Assembly (NCBI RefSeq): GCF_000344805.1
Contig: NC_020453.1
Coordinates: forward strand, 6,481,001-6,545,000
Source: Bradyrhizobium oligotrophicum S58
GTDB lineage: Bacteria > Pseudomonadota > Alphaproteobacteria > Rhizobiales > Xanthobacteraceae
Direction of reading: 5' to 3'
Length of the DNA: 64,000 nt
Shown: piece by piece, positions 26,053 to 34,370 of the stretch
How the letters are laid out: each line of letters begins with the position of its first letter
How positions within the stretch are numbered: position 1 is the stretch's first letter
Position numbers and translations under genes: made by a program
Notes under the pieces: model-generated
What the model was told of the DNA's origin: nothing
The model's input: only the letters and a program-made list of their open reading frames with translations
The model's database searches: none

Positions 26053-27915
26053 TCACAGGAAGCCGATCGATATCCATGGCAGGAACACGATGAGCAGCAG
26101 CGCGATCAGCAGCGCGGCGAGATGCGGCCAGACATGGCGGATCACCTCGTCGGGCGAGGCGCGGCCGATGGCGCAGGCGAGATAGAAGCCGACACCGAAG
26201 GGCGGCGTGAACAGGCCGAGCCCCATCGCGAACACGGCGATGATGGCATAGTGCACCTCGTGCACGCCCATCATGCGCGCGATCGGGAATAGCAGCGGTC
26301 CGAACAGCACCACCGCCGGCACGCCTTCGAGCACGCTGCCGAGCACGACGAAGGCGAGCGCCGAGATCAGCAGAAAACCCCAGCGGCCGCCGGGCACGGC
26401 CACCATGAGGTCAACGAGCTGCTGCGAGAAGCCGGACTGGGTCAGCGCCCACGCCATGCCGGTCGCGGCGCCCACCACCAGCAGGATCGCGCCGGACAGC
26501 GACGCCGTATCGACCAGGATCGGATAGACCCGCTTCCAGTCGAACTGGCGGTAGAAGAAGATGCCGACCAGCACGGTGTAGATGACGCCGATGGCCGCGA
26601 CCTCGGTCGCGGTGGCGACGCCCTCGACCACCGCCGAGCGGATCACGATCGGCAGGCCCAGGCCGGGGATGGCAATCGCGAACAGCCGCAATCTCGTCTT
26701 GGCATCGTAGCGCTGCGCGCCGCTCATGTCCTCCTTGCGGGTCTGCAGAAAGACTACCACGGAGAGCGCGATCAGGCCGACGACCGCCGGCAGCAGGCCG
26801 CCGGTGAACAGCGCCGCGATCGACACGCCGGTGACCGATCCCACAGTGATCAGCACGATCGAGGGCGGGATCGTCTCCGACATCACGGCGGAGGCCGACA
26901 GCAGTGACACCAGGTCGCCTTCCGAGCTGCCGCGCTGCTTCATCTCCGGAAACAGCGCCGGCGCGACCGCGGCCATGTCGGCCGCCTTGGCGCCGGAGAT
27001 GCCGGACACCAGGTACATCGCGCCGAGCAGCACATATTGCAGGCCGCCGCGCATGTGACCGATCAGCGAGACCAGGAACAGGATCATCGCCCGTGCCAGC
27101 CCGGCGATCTCGATCAGGGCGCCGAGCAGCACGAACATCGGCACCGCGAGCAGCACCATGTGCGACATGCCCTCGCTGACCCGGCCGGGCACGATCAGCA
27201 CCGGCACCGTGGTGCTGAAATGCAGATAGGCAACGGTGGCGAGCAGGAAGCTGAAGGCGATCGGGGTGCCGATCACCATCGCGGCTGCGACGAGAACGAA
27301 GAAGAAGATCAGGAGATTGTAGTTGCCGAGATCCTCCAGCACGGGCGCCGCGGCGTAGAGCAGGCCCGCGCCCGCCAGCACCAGCGCCAGCGCGCCGACG
27401 ATCTGCAACGGGCTCGCCTGCTGGATCAACCGGTCGACGGCGGTGAGCAGCATCAGCAGCACGCCGACCAGCATCGCCGCCTCGCGATAGCCTTCACTGA
27501 TCTCCAGCACCGGCATGTTGCTGATCAAGTGGCTTTCGACATGGTGCCAGGACGGCATCACCAGCGCCACCAGCACGGCGCAGACCAGCATCAGGCCGAG
27601 CGCGTCGGTGCGCGCCCGCCACGCCGGCGACAGATTGCGGACGAAGGCGGTGAGCCGCATGTGCTCGGCGCGCCGCAGCGCGACGACGGCGCCGAGCATC
27701 GCGAGCCAGACGAACAGCACGGTGGCGAGCTCGTCGGACCAGATCAGCGGTGCATTGAAGAGGTAGCGAGCGGCAGTGGCCGTGCCGAGCAGGACCAGCT
27801 CGGCGACGACGAGCGCCGCGGCCAGTGCCTCCACCGTGCGGCCGAGCAGATGATCGAAACGCGCAAAAGCGCCATGCGACGGCACAGCGGTCGTCGCTGT
27901 CATGTCAACGGCCAT
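26053..27915 (-). CDS. TRAP transporter fused small and large membrane subunits (DctQM)
   Basis: Protein of 620 residues. Residues about 1-190 form the four-helix DctQ part (WSDELATVLFVWLAMLGAVVAL is typical). Residues about 200-620 form the DctM part with many helices, including PIAFSFLLATVAYL, KAADMAAVAPALFPEM, LLSASAVMSETIPPSI and GLFTPPFGVGFYLACAIG. Natural QM fusions are common. ATG 27915 follows GGGGAGGG. With the DctP gene upstream it makes a sodium-driven importer, probably for a hexuronate, judged by the uxu genes around it. Confidence 0.92.
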   Translation of the reverse strand: MAVDMTATTAVPSHGAFARFDHLLGRTVEALAAALVVAELVLLGTATAARYLFNAPLIWSDELATVLFVWLAMLGAVVALRRAEHMRLTAFVRNLSPAWRARTDALGLMLVCAVLVALVMPSWHHVESHLISNMPVLEISEGYREAAMLVGVLLMLLTAVDRLIQQASPLQIVGALALVLAGAGLLYAAAPVLEDLGNYNLLIFFFVLVAAAMVIGTPIAFSFLLATVAYLHFSTTVPVLIVPGRVSEGMSHMVLLAVPMFVLLGALIEIAGLARAMILFLVSLIGHMRGGLQYVLLGAMYLVSGISGAKAADMAAVAPALFPEMKQRGSSEGDLVSLLSASAVMSETIPPSIVLITVGSVTGVSIAALFTGGLLPAVVGLIALSVVVFLQTRKEDMSGAQRYDAKTRLRLFAIAIPGLGLPIVIRSAVVEGVATATEVAAIGVIYTVLVGIFFYRQFDWKRVYPILVDTASLSGAILLVVGAATGMAWALTQSGFSQQLVDLMVAVPGGRWGFLLISALAFVVLGSVLEGVPAVVLFGPLLFPIARMMGVHEVHYAIIAVFAMGLGLFTPPFGVGFYLACAIGRASPDEVIRHVWPHLAALLIALLLIVFLPWISIGFL

Positions 27916-27987
27916 TCCACCCTCCCCGCAATGTCTGCCCATGTCCGCGATTCGCGGACATGCATCACCGACGCAACCGCGACCCGC

Positions 27988-29004
27988 TCAGAGCTGCCCG
28001 ACGGACTTCTCCAGCAGCCCCCAGGCGTCGGCGCCGAACTTAGTCTTCCATTCGGTGTAGAAGCCGGCGGTGCGCAGCGCGTCGCGGAACGGCTTGGTGT
28101 CGACCTTGTTGAAGGTGACGCCGGAGGCCTGCATCTCGGCCTGCGCCTTCTCGTTGAAGCTCTGGATGTCCTGGCGCTCCTTGAGGGCCGCATCAGACAG
28201 CGCAGCGGTGACGGCGTCGCGGACGTCGGCAGGCATGCCATTCCAGCGCGCTGCATTGGCGAAGATGTAGTGGCCGTCCCAGATGTGGCCCGAGAGCGCG
28301 ATGTACTTCTGCACCTCGTAGAGCTTGGCGCTCTGAATCAGCGCCAGTGGATTCTCCTGACCATCGACGATGCGGGTCTGCAGCGCCGCATAGAGCTCGC
28401 CGAAATTGATCGGCGTCGGCGCAGCACCGAGCGTCTTGAACAGCGTCACCCACAACGGATTGCCGGGCACGCGGATCTTGAAACCCTTGAGGTCGTCGGG
28501 CGAGGCGATCGGCTTGGCGCCGGAGGTGATGTTGCGATAGCCGTTGTCGAGGCACTTCGGCAGCACGTGCAGGCCGACCTTGGCGAACTCGCCGCGCACA
28601 TGGTTGCCGAGATCGCCATCCATCGCCGACCACACCTGGTCATAGCTCTCGAACGCAAAGGCGATTGCATTGATGCCGCCGATCGGCACCACGGTCTGAT
28701 TCACGCCTGATGTCGACATGAAGTCGAGCGCGCCGCTGCGAACTTGCGAGAACATGTCGGGCTCGCTGCCGAGCTGGCTGTTCGGATAGACCTGCAGGTC
28801 GACCAGACCATTGGTCTGCTTCTTGATGAGCTCGGACGCTTCGATGATTCTGATAACGCCGGGATGGGTGGCCGGAAACGCCGTGCCGTAGCGCAGGCGG
28901 TACTTGGCGGACTGGGCGTGGGCCGGGCCAAACGCCAGGGCCGAGGCCCCCGCGAGCGCGGTACCGACGAAGCTGCGACGGGACATGGATGTGGGCAAAG
29001 ACAT
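27988..29004 (-). CDS. TRAP transporter periplasmic solute-binding protein (DctP)
   Basis: Protein of 338 residues of the DctP family. The N-terminus MSLPTSMSRRSFVGTALAG carries a twin-arginine motif (SRRSFVG) before a hydrophobic stretch ending AHAQ, so Tat export is likely. Family sites include PNSQLGSEPDMFSQVRSGALDF, FKIRVPGNPLW (with the ligand-binding Arg) and ARIVDGQENPL. ATG 29004 has GGGAGG 7 bases upstream. It is first in the minus operon dctP-dctQM-gntR-uxuA and probably binds a hexuronate or hexonate. Confidence 0.93.
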   Translation of the reverse strand: MSLPTSMSRRSFVGTALAGASALAFGPAHAQSAKYRLRYGTAFPATHPGVIRIIEASELIKKQTNGLVDLQVYPNSQLGSEPDMFSQVRSGALDFMSTSGVNQTVVPIGGINAIAFAFESYDQVWSAMDGDLGNHVRGEFAKVGLHVLPKCLDNGYRNITSGAKPIASPDDLKGFKIRVPGNPLWVTLFKTLGAAPTPINFGELYAALQTRIVDGQENPLALIQSAKLYEVQKYIALSGHIWDGHYIFANAARWNGMPADVRDAVTAALSDAALKERQDIQSFNEKAQAEMQASGVTFNKVDTKPFRDALRTAGFYTEWKTKFGADAWGLLEKSVGQL

Positions 29005-29054
29005 TGGCAAACCTCCCCTGCCGGCCCGCTACGGGGCCTTTTGTATGTCATTCC

Positions 29055-29113
29055 GGTATCTCAAGCCTATAATGGATACCAAAATACGTTTCAATAGATA
29101 ACTTGTATCCAAG
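29055..29113. promoter_or_regulatory. Operator cluster (GGTATC/GGATACC) in the uxu divergent promoter
   Basis: Three related elements occur in the gap between dctP and the plus-strand dehydrogenase: GGTATC (29055-29060), TGGATACCA (29073-29081, a 9-base dyad) and CTTGTATCCAAG (29102-29113, arms CTTG/CAAG). They overlap the predicted promoters on both strands, the usual layout for repression by a GntR (UxuR/ExuR-like) protein. Assignment to the regulator at 25312 is inferred. Confidence 0.5.
29066..29094 (-). promoter_or_regulatory. Predicted promoter of the dctP-uxuA operon
   Basis: Minus-strand -35 TTGAAA (29094-29089) and -10 TATAGG (29071-29066) are separated by 17 bases. The TGGATACCA element lies between them. 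The distance to ATG 29004 is about 60 bases. Confidence 0.5.
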
Positions 29114-29131
29114 TTTTGGGATTGCTATACG
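29103..29131 (+). promoter_or_regulatory. Predicted promoter of the plus-strand dehydrogenase/uxuB genes
   Basis: The -35 TTGTAT (29103-29108) and -10 TATACG (29126-29131) are 17 bases apart and sit 47 bases upstream of the preferred GTG start. The -35 box is embedded in the CTTGTATCCAAG dyad, so binding of a repressor there would block it. Confidence 0.45.
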
Positions 29132-29177
29132 ACGCCGGCTCACGGTCGAGATGAGCGCTGAAGGGACGGAGGGACGC

Positions 29178-30188
29178 GTGAAGAGCCTCGTGGTGGAGCG
29201 GCCCGGCCGCCTGTCGATCGAAACGCGCCCCATTCCCGAGCCCGCTTCCGGCGAGATCAGGATCAAGGTCGAGCGGGCCGGCATCTGCGGCTCCGACATC
29301 CACATCCTGCACGGCAGCAACCCGTTCGCGCGCTATCCGCGCGTGATCGGCCATGAGTTCTTCGGCCGCATCGACAAGCTCGGCGACGGCGTCGACGCAC
29401 TGCTTGGCGCCCGCGTTGTCGTCAACCCCGTCGTCGCCTGCGGCCGCTGCTATCCCTGCTCGGTCGGCCGCCCCAATGTCTGCGCTCAGCTCGCCGTGCT
29501 CGGCGTCCACCGCGACGGCGGCTTTTCCGAATATGCCTGCGTACCCGCCACGAACGCGCACCTGCTGCCTGATGGCGTCGACGACGACAAGGCGCCGCTG
29601 GTCGAGCCGTTCTCGATCGCTGCCAACATCACCGACCACACAGGCGTGTTCGCTTCCGACGTCGCGCTGGTCTATGGCGCCGGCCCGATCGGTCTGACCG
29701 TGATCCAGGTGCTCAAGCACGTCTATGGCGTGAAGCAGCTGATCGTCACCGACCGCATCGATTCCCGGCTCGAGGCCGCGCGGCACAACGGCGCCGACCG
29801 CGTCATCAACACCGCGAACACCGCCCTGCCCGCAGCGCTGGCGGAGATCGATCTGAAGCCAACCTTGATCATCGACGCCGCCTGCCATCCCGCCATTCTC
29901 GCCGAGGCGATCGAGATCGCATCGCCGGCCGCGCGCATCGGCCTGCTCGGCTTCTCGGCGGAGCCATCGACCATCGTGCAGCAGAAGGTCACCGCCAAGG
30001 AGCTCGCGATCCACGCCTCGAGGCTCAACAGCGGCAAGTTCGCCAAGGTCATCGACTGGTTCGCACGCGGCACCTTGCAGCCGGAGCGCCTGATCACCCA
30101 CCGCTACGGGCTCGACGCCTACGCCACCGCGTTCGACACGTTCGAGCACAACCAGACCGAATGCTGCAAAGTGCAGCTCATCTTCTGA
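29178..30188 (+). CDS. Zinc-dependent sugar-acid dehydrogenase (RspB/L-galactonate or L-gulonate 5-dehydrogenase-like)
   Basis: Protein of 336 residues from GTG 29178, chosen because GGAGGG stands 4 bases upstream and relatives begin MKSxxxE; ATG 29151 would add nine residues. Motifs are GICGSDIHILHG, IGHEFFG, structural zinc cysteines in CGRCYPCSVGRPNVC, and VYGAGPIGL for NAD. The closest remembered relatives are E. coli RspB and YjjN (L-galactonate 5-dehydrogenase). It lies head-to-head with the hexuronate TRAP operon and 14 bases before a fructuronate-reductase-like gene, so it likely oxidises an L-hexonate to a 5-keto acid. Confidence 0.8.
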   Translation: MKSLVVERPGRLSIETRPIPEPASGEIRIKVERAGICGSDIHILHGSNPFARYPRVIGHEFFGRIDKLGDGVDALLGARVVVNPVVACGRCYPCSVGRPNVCAQLAVLGVHRDGGFSEYACVPATNAHLLPDGVDDDKAPLVEPFSIAANITDHTGVFASDVALVYGAGPIGLTVIQVLKHVYGVKQLIVTDRIDSRLEAARHNGADRVINTANTALPAALAEIDLKPTLIIDAACHPAILAEAIEIASPAARIGLLGFSAEPSTIVQQKVTAKELAIHASRLNSGKFAKVIDWFARGTLQPERLITHRYGLDAYATAFDTFEHNQTECCKVQLIF

Positions 30189-30202
30189 CAAGCCGACACG
30201 CC

Positions 30203-31684
30203 ATGGACCGCCTCAGCCCCACGACGCTCCACCGCCTGCCCATCGGCATTCTCAAGCCGGACTACGACCGCGCGAGAGTCGCGACCGGCATCGTCCATCT
30301 CGGGCTCGGCGCATTCCATCGGGCTCATCAGGCCGTCTACACAGATGCACTGCTGAAAGAGGATCCGCGCTGGGGCATCCTTGGCGTCTCCCTGCGCTCG
30401 CCAGAAACGCGCAATGCGCTGGCGCCGCAAGGCGGGCTCTACAGCGTGACGGCGAGCGACGGCGCCGGTCATCAGCGCCGCGTCATCGGCGCGCTGACCG
30501 GCCTTGCCGTCGCACCGGAAGATCCCGCGGGCCTGCTCGCTGATCTCGCCGATCCCCGCGTGCGCATCGTCTCCACCACCGTTACCGAGAAGGGCTACAG
30601 CCACGATCCGGCAACCGGCGCACTGCGCGCCGACGATCCCGACATCCGTCACGACAGCGCCAATCTCGGCCATCCCCGCAGCACGCTCGGATTCATCGTC
30701 GGCGGCCTGCGGCTGCGACGGCAGCAGGGCCTGCCGCCCTTCGCGGTGCTGGCCTGCGACAATCTTCCGGCCAACGGCCACACCTTGCGCGGCCTCGTCA
30801 TCGCCTTCGCCGCGTTGATCGACCGCGATCTCGCGGCATGGATCGAAGGCGAGGTCCGCTTTCCTTCGACCATGGTCGACCGCATCGTGCCGGCCACGAC
30901 CGATGCAGACCGCGCCGAGATCGGCGCCGCGCTCGGGCTCGACGATGCCTGGCCTGTCGTGAGCGAGCCGTTCAGCCAATGGGTCATCGAGGACGATTTC
31001 GGCGGCGACCGTCCGGCCTGGGACCTGAGCGGCGCGCAGTTCGTGCGCGACGTCGCGCCGTTCGAGCTGATGAAGCTCAGGCTGCTCAACGGCGCGCATT
31101 CGACGCTCGCCTACCTCGGCTACCTCATGGGATGTCCGACGGTCGCAGCCGCGATGGCCGAGCCCGATCTCGCCGGCCTCGTCGCGGACATGATGCGCGA
31201 GGAGGTCACGCCGACCCTGCCGGCGCTCGACGGCTTCGATGTCGCGACCTATCACGCCGCGCTGCTGCAGCGCTTCCGCAATCCCGCGCTCAAGCACCGG
31301 ACCGCGCAGATCGCGATGGACGGCACGCAAAAACTGCCGCAGCGGCTGCTCGGCACCATCCGCGACCGCCTGGCGCGCGGCCTGCCGATCACCCGCCTCG
31401 CGCTCGCCGTCGCCGCCTGGTTGCGCTACGTCAGCGGCACCGACGAGCAGGGCCAGCCGATCGACTTGCGCGATCCGCTGTCTCAGCGCCTGCGCGCGCT
31501 CGCCGACGAGGCCGGCCCGGTCGCGCACCGACTCGCGCCGGCGCTGCTGTCGCTCACCCCGGTGTTCGGCAATGATCTGCCGAAAGATTCCCGCTTCTCG
31601 TCAGCGGTGGAGTTGGCGCTCGATCGCCTGTTCCGGAACGGGACCCGCGCGACGGTCGAACATATCAGGCAGTCGGCGCGCTGA
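30203..31684 (+). CDS. uxuB: Mannitol dehydrogenase family protein, fructuronate reductase-like
   Basis: Protein of 493 residues of the polyol-specific long-chain dehydrogenase family. The N-terminus has VHLGLGAFHRAHQAVYTD. The catalytic lysine is in ELMKLRLLNGAHSTLAYLG (pattern KxxxxNxxH), and CDNLPANG is conserved. In UxuB it reduces D-fructuronate to D-mannonate, the substrate of the uxuA product encoded on the other side of the module. A mannitol or arabitol dehydrogenase role is the alternative. ATG 30203 has only a poor ribosome site, so coupling with the gene ahead is possible. Confidence 0.85.
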   Translation: MDRLSPTTLHRLPIGILKPDYDRARVATGIVHLGLGAFHRAHQAVYTDALLKEDPRWGILGVSLRSPETRNALAPQGGLYSVTASDGAGHQRRVIGALTGLAVAPEDPAGLLADLADPRVRIVSTTVTEKGYSHDPATGALRADDPDIRHDSANLGHPRSTLGFIVGGLRLRRQQGLPPFAVLACDNLPANGHTLRGLVIAFAALIDRDLAAWIEGEVRFPSTMVDRIVPATTDADRAEIGAALGLDDAWPVVSEPFSQWVIEDDFGGDRPAWDLSGAQFVRDVAPFELMKLRLLNGAHSTLAYLGYLMGCPTVAAAMAEPDLAGLVADMMREEVTPTLPALDGFDVATYHAALLQRFRNPALKHRTAQIAMDGTQKLPQRLLGTIRDRLARGLPITRLALAVAAWLRYVSGTDEQGQPIDLRDPLSQRLRALADEAGPVAHRLAPALLSLTPVFGNDLPKDSRFSSAVELALDRLFRNGTRATVEHIRQSAR

Positions 31685-31745
31685 TCGACACCTCGCTTCG
31701 ACAGGCCGTCAGATCGGCTCGTTCTAGGGTGGCAGCGGGCGGGGC

Positions 31746-33407
31746 TCACGCCGGCAGCAACTCAGCCGGCGCGGCGATATGCGGCACGGCGTCGACCAGT
31801 TCGCGCGTGTAGTCGGTCTGCGGGTTGGCGAACAGCGCGCGGCTCTCGCCCTGCTCGACGATGACGCCGGTACGCAGCACGATGGTGCGGTCGCACATCA
31901 TGCGCACGACGTTGAGGTCGTGGCTGACGAACAGGAAGGCCAGATTGTCCTCGCGCCGGAGCCGGTTGAGGAGCTGCAGCACCACGGCCTGCACGGAGAC
32001 GTCAAGCGCCGCGGTCGGCTCGTCCAGCACCAGCAGCCGCGGCTTGCAGGCGATGGCGCGGGCGATGCCGACCCGGGCCTTCTGGCCGCCAGAGAGCTGA
32101 TGCGGAAAACGCGGCAGCAGCTCACGCGGGAGGCCAACGCGATCGGCGCATTCCTCGACGCGCTGGCGCAGACGGTCGCCGCCGCGCATGTTCAGCAGCC
32201 GGAGCAAGGGATGGGCGATGCAGTCGAACGCGGTGTAGCGCGGGTTGAGGCTGTCGTTCGGATCCTGGAAGACGATCTGGATGTCTTTCCTCAACGCGGA
32301 GCGGTGGAAGTCGCGTGCCGGGATCTGTCCGATCGATTGCCCGTCGAACAGGATCTCGCCGTCGCTTGGGTCGATGAGACGGCAGATCATCCGCGACGTC
32401 GTACTCTTGCCCGAGCCGCTTTCGCCGACCAGGCCGACGCTTTCACCGCCGCGCATCGTCATTGAGAAATCGGCAACCCCGACCGTGCCATCATCGAAGC
32501 GCTTGCCGATGGCCTTGACGTCGAGCAGCAACGGCGTGCCGTGTGGCGGAGGTGGCAGCTCAGCGACATCGACCAATGGAATGCGCTCGCCATCCGGCAC
32601 CAGGTCCTCGATGCGCGAGGACGCCGTCGGCGACGCCGCGACCAGGCGCTTGGTGTAGGGATGCTGCGGACGGTGGAACAGCGTCAGCGGCGCGGCCTCC
32701 TCGACCAGCCGGCCCTGCTCCATCACGACGACGCGCGCGCAATAGCGTGCGGCGAGCCCGAGATCATGGGTGATCAGGATGGTCGCCATGCCGCGCTCGG
32801 CCGCGATATGCGCGAGCAGGTCCATCACCACCTTTTGCGTGGTGACGTCGAGGCCGGTGGTCGGCTCGTCGGCAATCAGGAGCTGCGGACTGCAGGAGAT
32901 CGCAATCGCGATCATCACGCGCTGGCACATGCCGCCGGACAGCTCGTGCGGATAGGCACTCATGCGCCGCTCGGGATCGCGGATCTGCACGGCGCGCAGC
33001 AGCTGCAACGCCTCGGCCTGCGCCTCCCGCCGCGACAGGCGGCGATGGGCGAGGATCGCATCCGCGATCTGCTGGCCGATGGTGCGGATCGGGTTGAGCG
33101 CCGCACGCGGATTCTGGAAGATCATCGCCATCGCGGCGCCATGCAGGCTGCGCAGATCGGCGCTGCCGGCGCGGGTGATGTCCTGGCCCTTGAAGCGGAT
33201 GCGGCCATCGGTGATGCGGCCGGCCTTGTCGAGCAGATGGGTGATGGCGAAGCCGGTCACCGATTTTCCGGAGCCGCTCTCGCCGACCAGCCCCAGCATC
33301 TCGCCCGGCTTGAGCGACAGCGAGACGCCGCGCACGGCCTCGACGAAGCCGCGGCGGGTCGAGAACGTCACCTTGAGATTTTCGAGCTCCAGCAGCGGCG
33401 CCGTCAT
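31746..33407 (-). CDS. Peptide/nickel-type ABC transporter ATPase, fused DppD-DppF
   Basis: Protein of 553 residues with two full ABC domains, each with GESGSGKS P-loops (first near residue 43, second near 325), signatures YPHELSGGMCQRVMIA and FPHQLSGGQKARVGIA, and Walker B LLIADEPTTGLDV and LLVLDEPTAALDV. Each half ends with the oligopeptide-type extension (HPYTKRLVAASP, TDYTRELVDAVP). ATG 33407 begins MTAPLLELENLKV. The tandem repeat ahead supplies an in-frame alternative ATG at 33434 that would add nine residues (MLGASGDAH). It serves the DppABC system upstream. Confidence 0.92.
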   Translation of the reverse strand: MTAPLLELENLKVTFSTRRGFVEAVRGVSLSLKPGEMLGLVGESGSGKSVTGFAITHLLDKAGRITDGRIRFKGQDITRAGSADLRSLHGAAMAMIFQNPRAALNPIRTIGQQIADAILAHRRLSRREAQAEALQLLRAVQIRDPERRMSAYPHELSGGMCQRVMIAIAISCSPQLLIADEPTTGLDVTTQKVVMDLLAHIAAERGMATILITHDLGLAARYCARVVVMEQGRLVEEAAPLTLFHRPQHPYTKRLVAASPTASSRIEDLVPDGERIPLVDVAELPPPPHGTPLLLDVKAIGKRFDDGTVGVADFSMTMRGGESVGLVGESGSGKSTTSRMICRLIDPSDGEILFDGQSIGQIPARDFHRSALRKDIQIVFQDPNDSLNPRYTAFDCIAHPLLRLLNMRGGDRLRQRVEECADRVGLPRELLPRFPHQLSGGQKARVGIARAIACKPRLLVLDEPTAALDVSVQAVVLQLLNRLRREDNLAFLFVSHDLNVVRMMCDRTIVLRTGVIVEQGESRALFANPQTDYTRELVDAVPHIAAPAELLPA

Positions 33408-33523
33408 GTGCGCATCCCCGGATGCGCCGAGCATTCTGTCGTCTGAGGAGACATCATGTGCGCATCCGGGGATGCGCCGAGCATTCTGTCATCTGAGGAG
33501 ACATCATGTGCGCATCCGGGGAT
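33405..33523. repeat. 50-bp tandem repeat, 2.4 copies, at the dppC/dppDF junction
   Basis: Copies at 33405-33454 and 33455-33504 and a 19-base partial copy at 33505-33523. Each contains a hairpin of the GCGCATCC/GGATGCGC type. The first copy has the inverse centre (CC instead of GG), so the 18-base core is flipped relative to the others. The repeat carries the dppC stop at one end and the dppDF start at the other, which suggests duplication of an original ATGA overlap. Confidence 0.9.
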
Positions 33524-34370
33524 CGAGGATGTCGCGCAGTCCGTCGCCGAGCAGATTAAAGCAAAGCACGGCGCTCATCAGCGCGAGGCCGGGAAACGCC
33601 ACCAACCACCAGCGCCCGGTGGAGATGAAGCGCGCGCCCTCGGCGACCATGATGCCCCATTCCGGCGTCGGCGGCTTGACGCCGAGACCGATGAAGGAGA
33701 GCCCCGCGGCGTTGAGGATCGCCCAGCCGAGATTGAGCGACACCTGCACCGCCATCGCCGGCAGCACGTTCGGCAGCAGGAAGCGCAGCACCACCGCGAC
33801 ATGGCTTTCGCCGCAGGCCCGAGCGGCCTCGACCCAGCCGACGTTCCGGCGGATGTTCACTTCTGCGCGGGCGAAGCGGATGTAGAACGGCAGGTTGATG
33901 ATCGCGGTCGCGATCACGATATTCTCGACGCGGTTGCCGAGCGCGGCGACCATCGCCATCGCCAGCACGAACAGCGGGAACGCCATCAGCACGTCGACGA
34001 AGCGGCCGACCGCCTTGTCGAGCCGGCCGCCGCCATAGCCGCACAAAGCGCCGATCACCGAGCCGATTGCGAACGACACGGCCACCGCGGTCACGGCAAT
34101 CGTGAGATCGAGCCGGCTCGCGACGATCAGGCGGCTCAGCACGTCGCGGCCCAGTTGGTCTGTGCCGAACCAATGCGCCGCGCTCGGCGGCTGCAGCGCC
34201 GCCGGGACGTTGGACGCGATCGGATCGTAAGGCGCGAGCCACGGCGCAAAGATCGCTATCAAGGCGAGCAGCAGCGCGCCACAAGCCGCGATCGCCGTCA
34301 CGGGATTGCCGCGCAGCACGAAGGCGGCGTGGCGCAAAGTCGATGAGGTCTCGATCGTGCTCATGCTCAT
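33504..34370 (-). CDS. dppC: Peptide-type ABC transporter permease, DppC-like
   Basis: Protein of 288 residues with six hydrophobic segments. It has the DppC features LAPYDPIASNVPAALQPPSAAHWFGTDQLGRDVLSR (in short HWFGTDQLGRDVLSR) and the ATPase-coupling loop EAARACGESHVAVVLRFLLPN. ATG 34370 overlaps the dppB stop as ATGA. The C-terminus GLRDILDPRMRT lies within the tandem repeat, and the stop is the first base group of a full copy. Confidence 0.92.
   Translation of the reverse strand: MSMSTIETSSTLRHAAFVLRGNPVTAIAACGALLLALIAIFAPWLAPYDPIASNVPAALQPPSAAHWFGTDQLGRDVLSRLIVASRLDLTIAVTAVAVSFAIGSVIGALCGYGGGRLDKAVGRFVDVLMAFPLFVLAMAMVAALGNRVENIVIATAIINLPFYIRFARAEVNIRRNVGWVEAARACGESHVAVVLRFLLPNVLPAMAVQVSLNLGWAILNAAGLSFIGLGVKPPTPEWGIMVAEGARFISTGRWWLVAFPGLALMSAVLCFNLLGDGLRDILDPRMRT

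Noticed and set aside
33405..33523. Possible CRISPR array
   Set aside because: Repeats are directly joined with no spacers, number only 2.4, and overlap coding ends.
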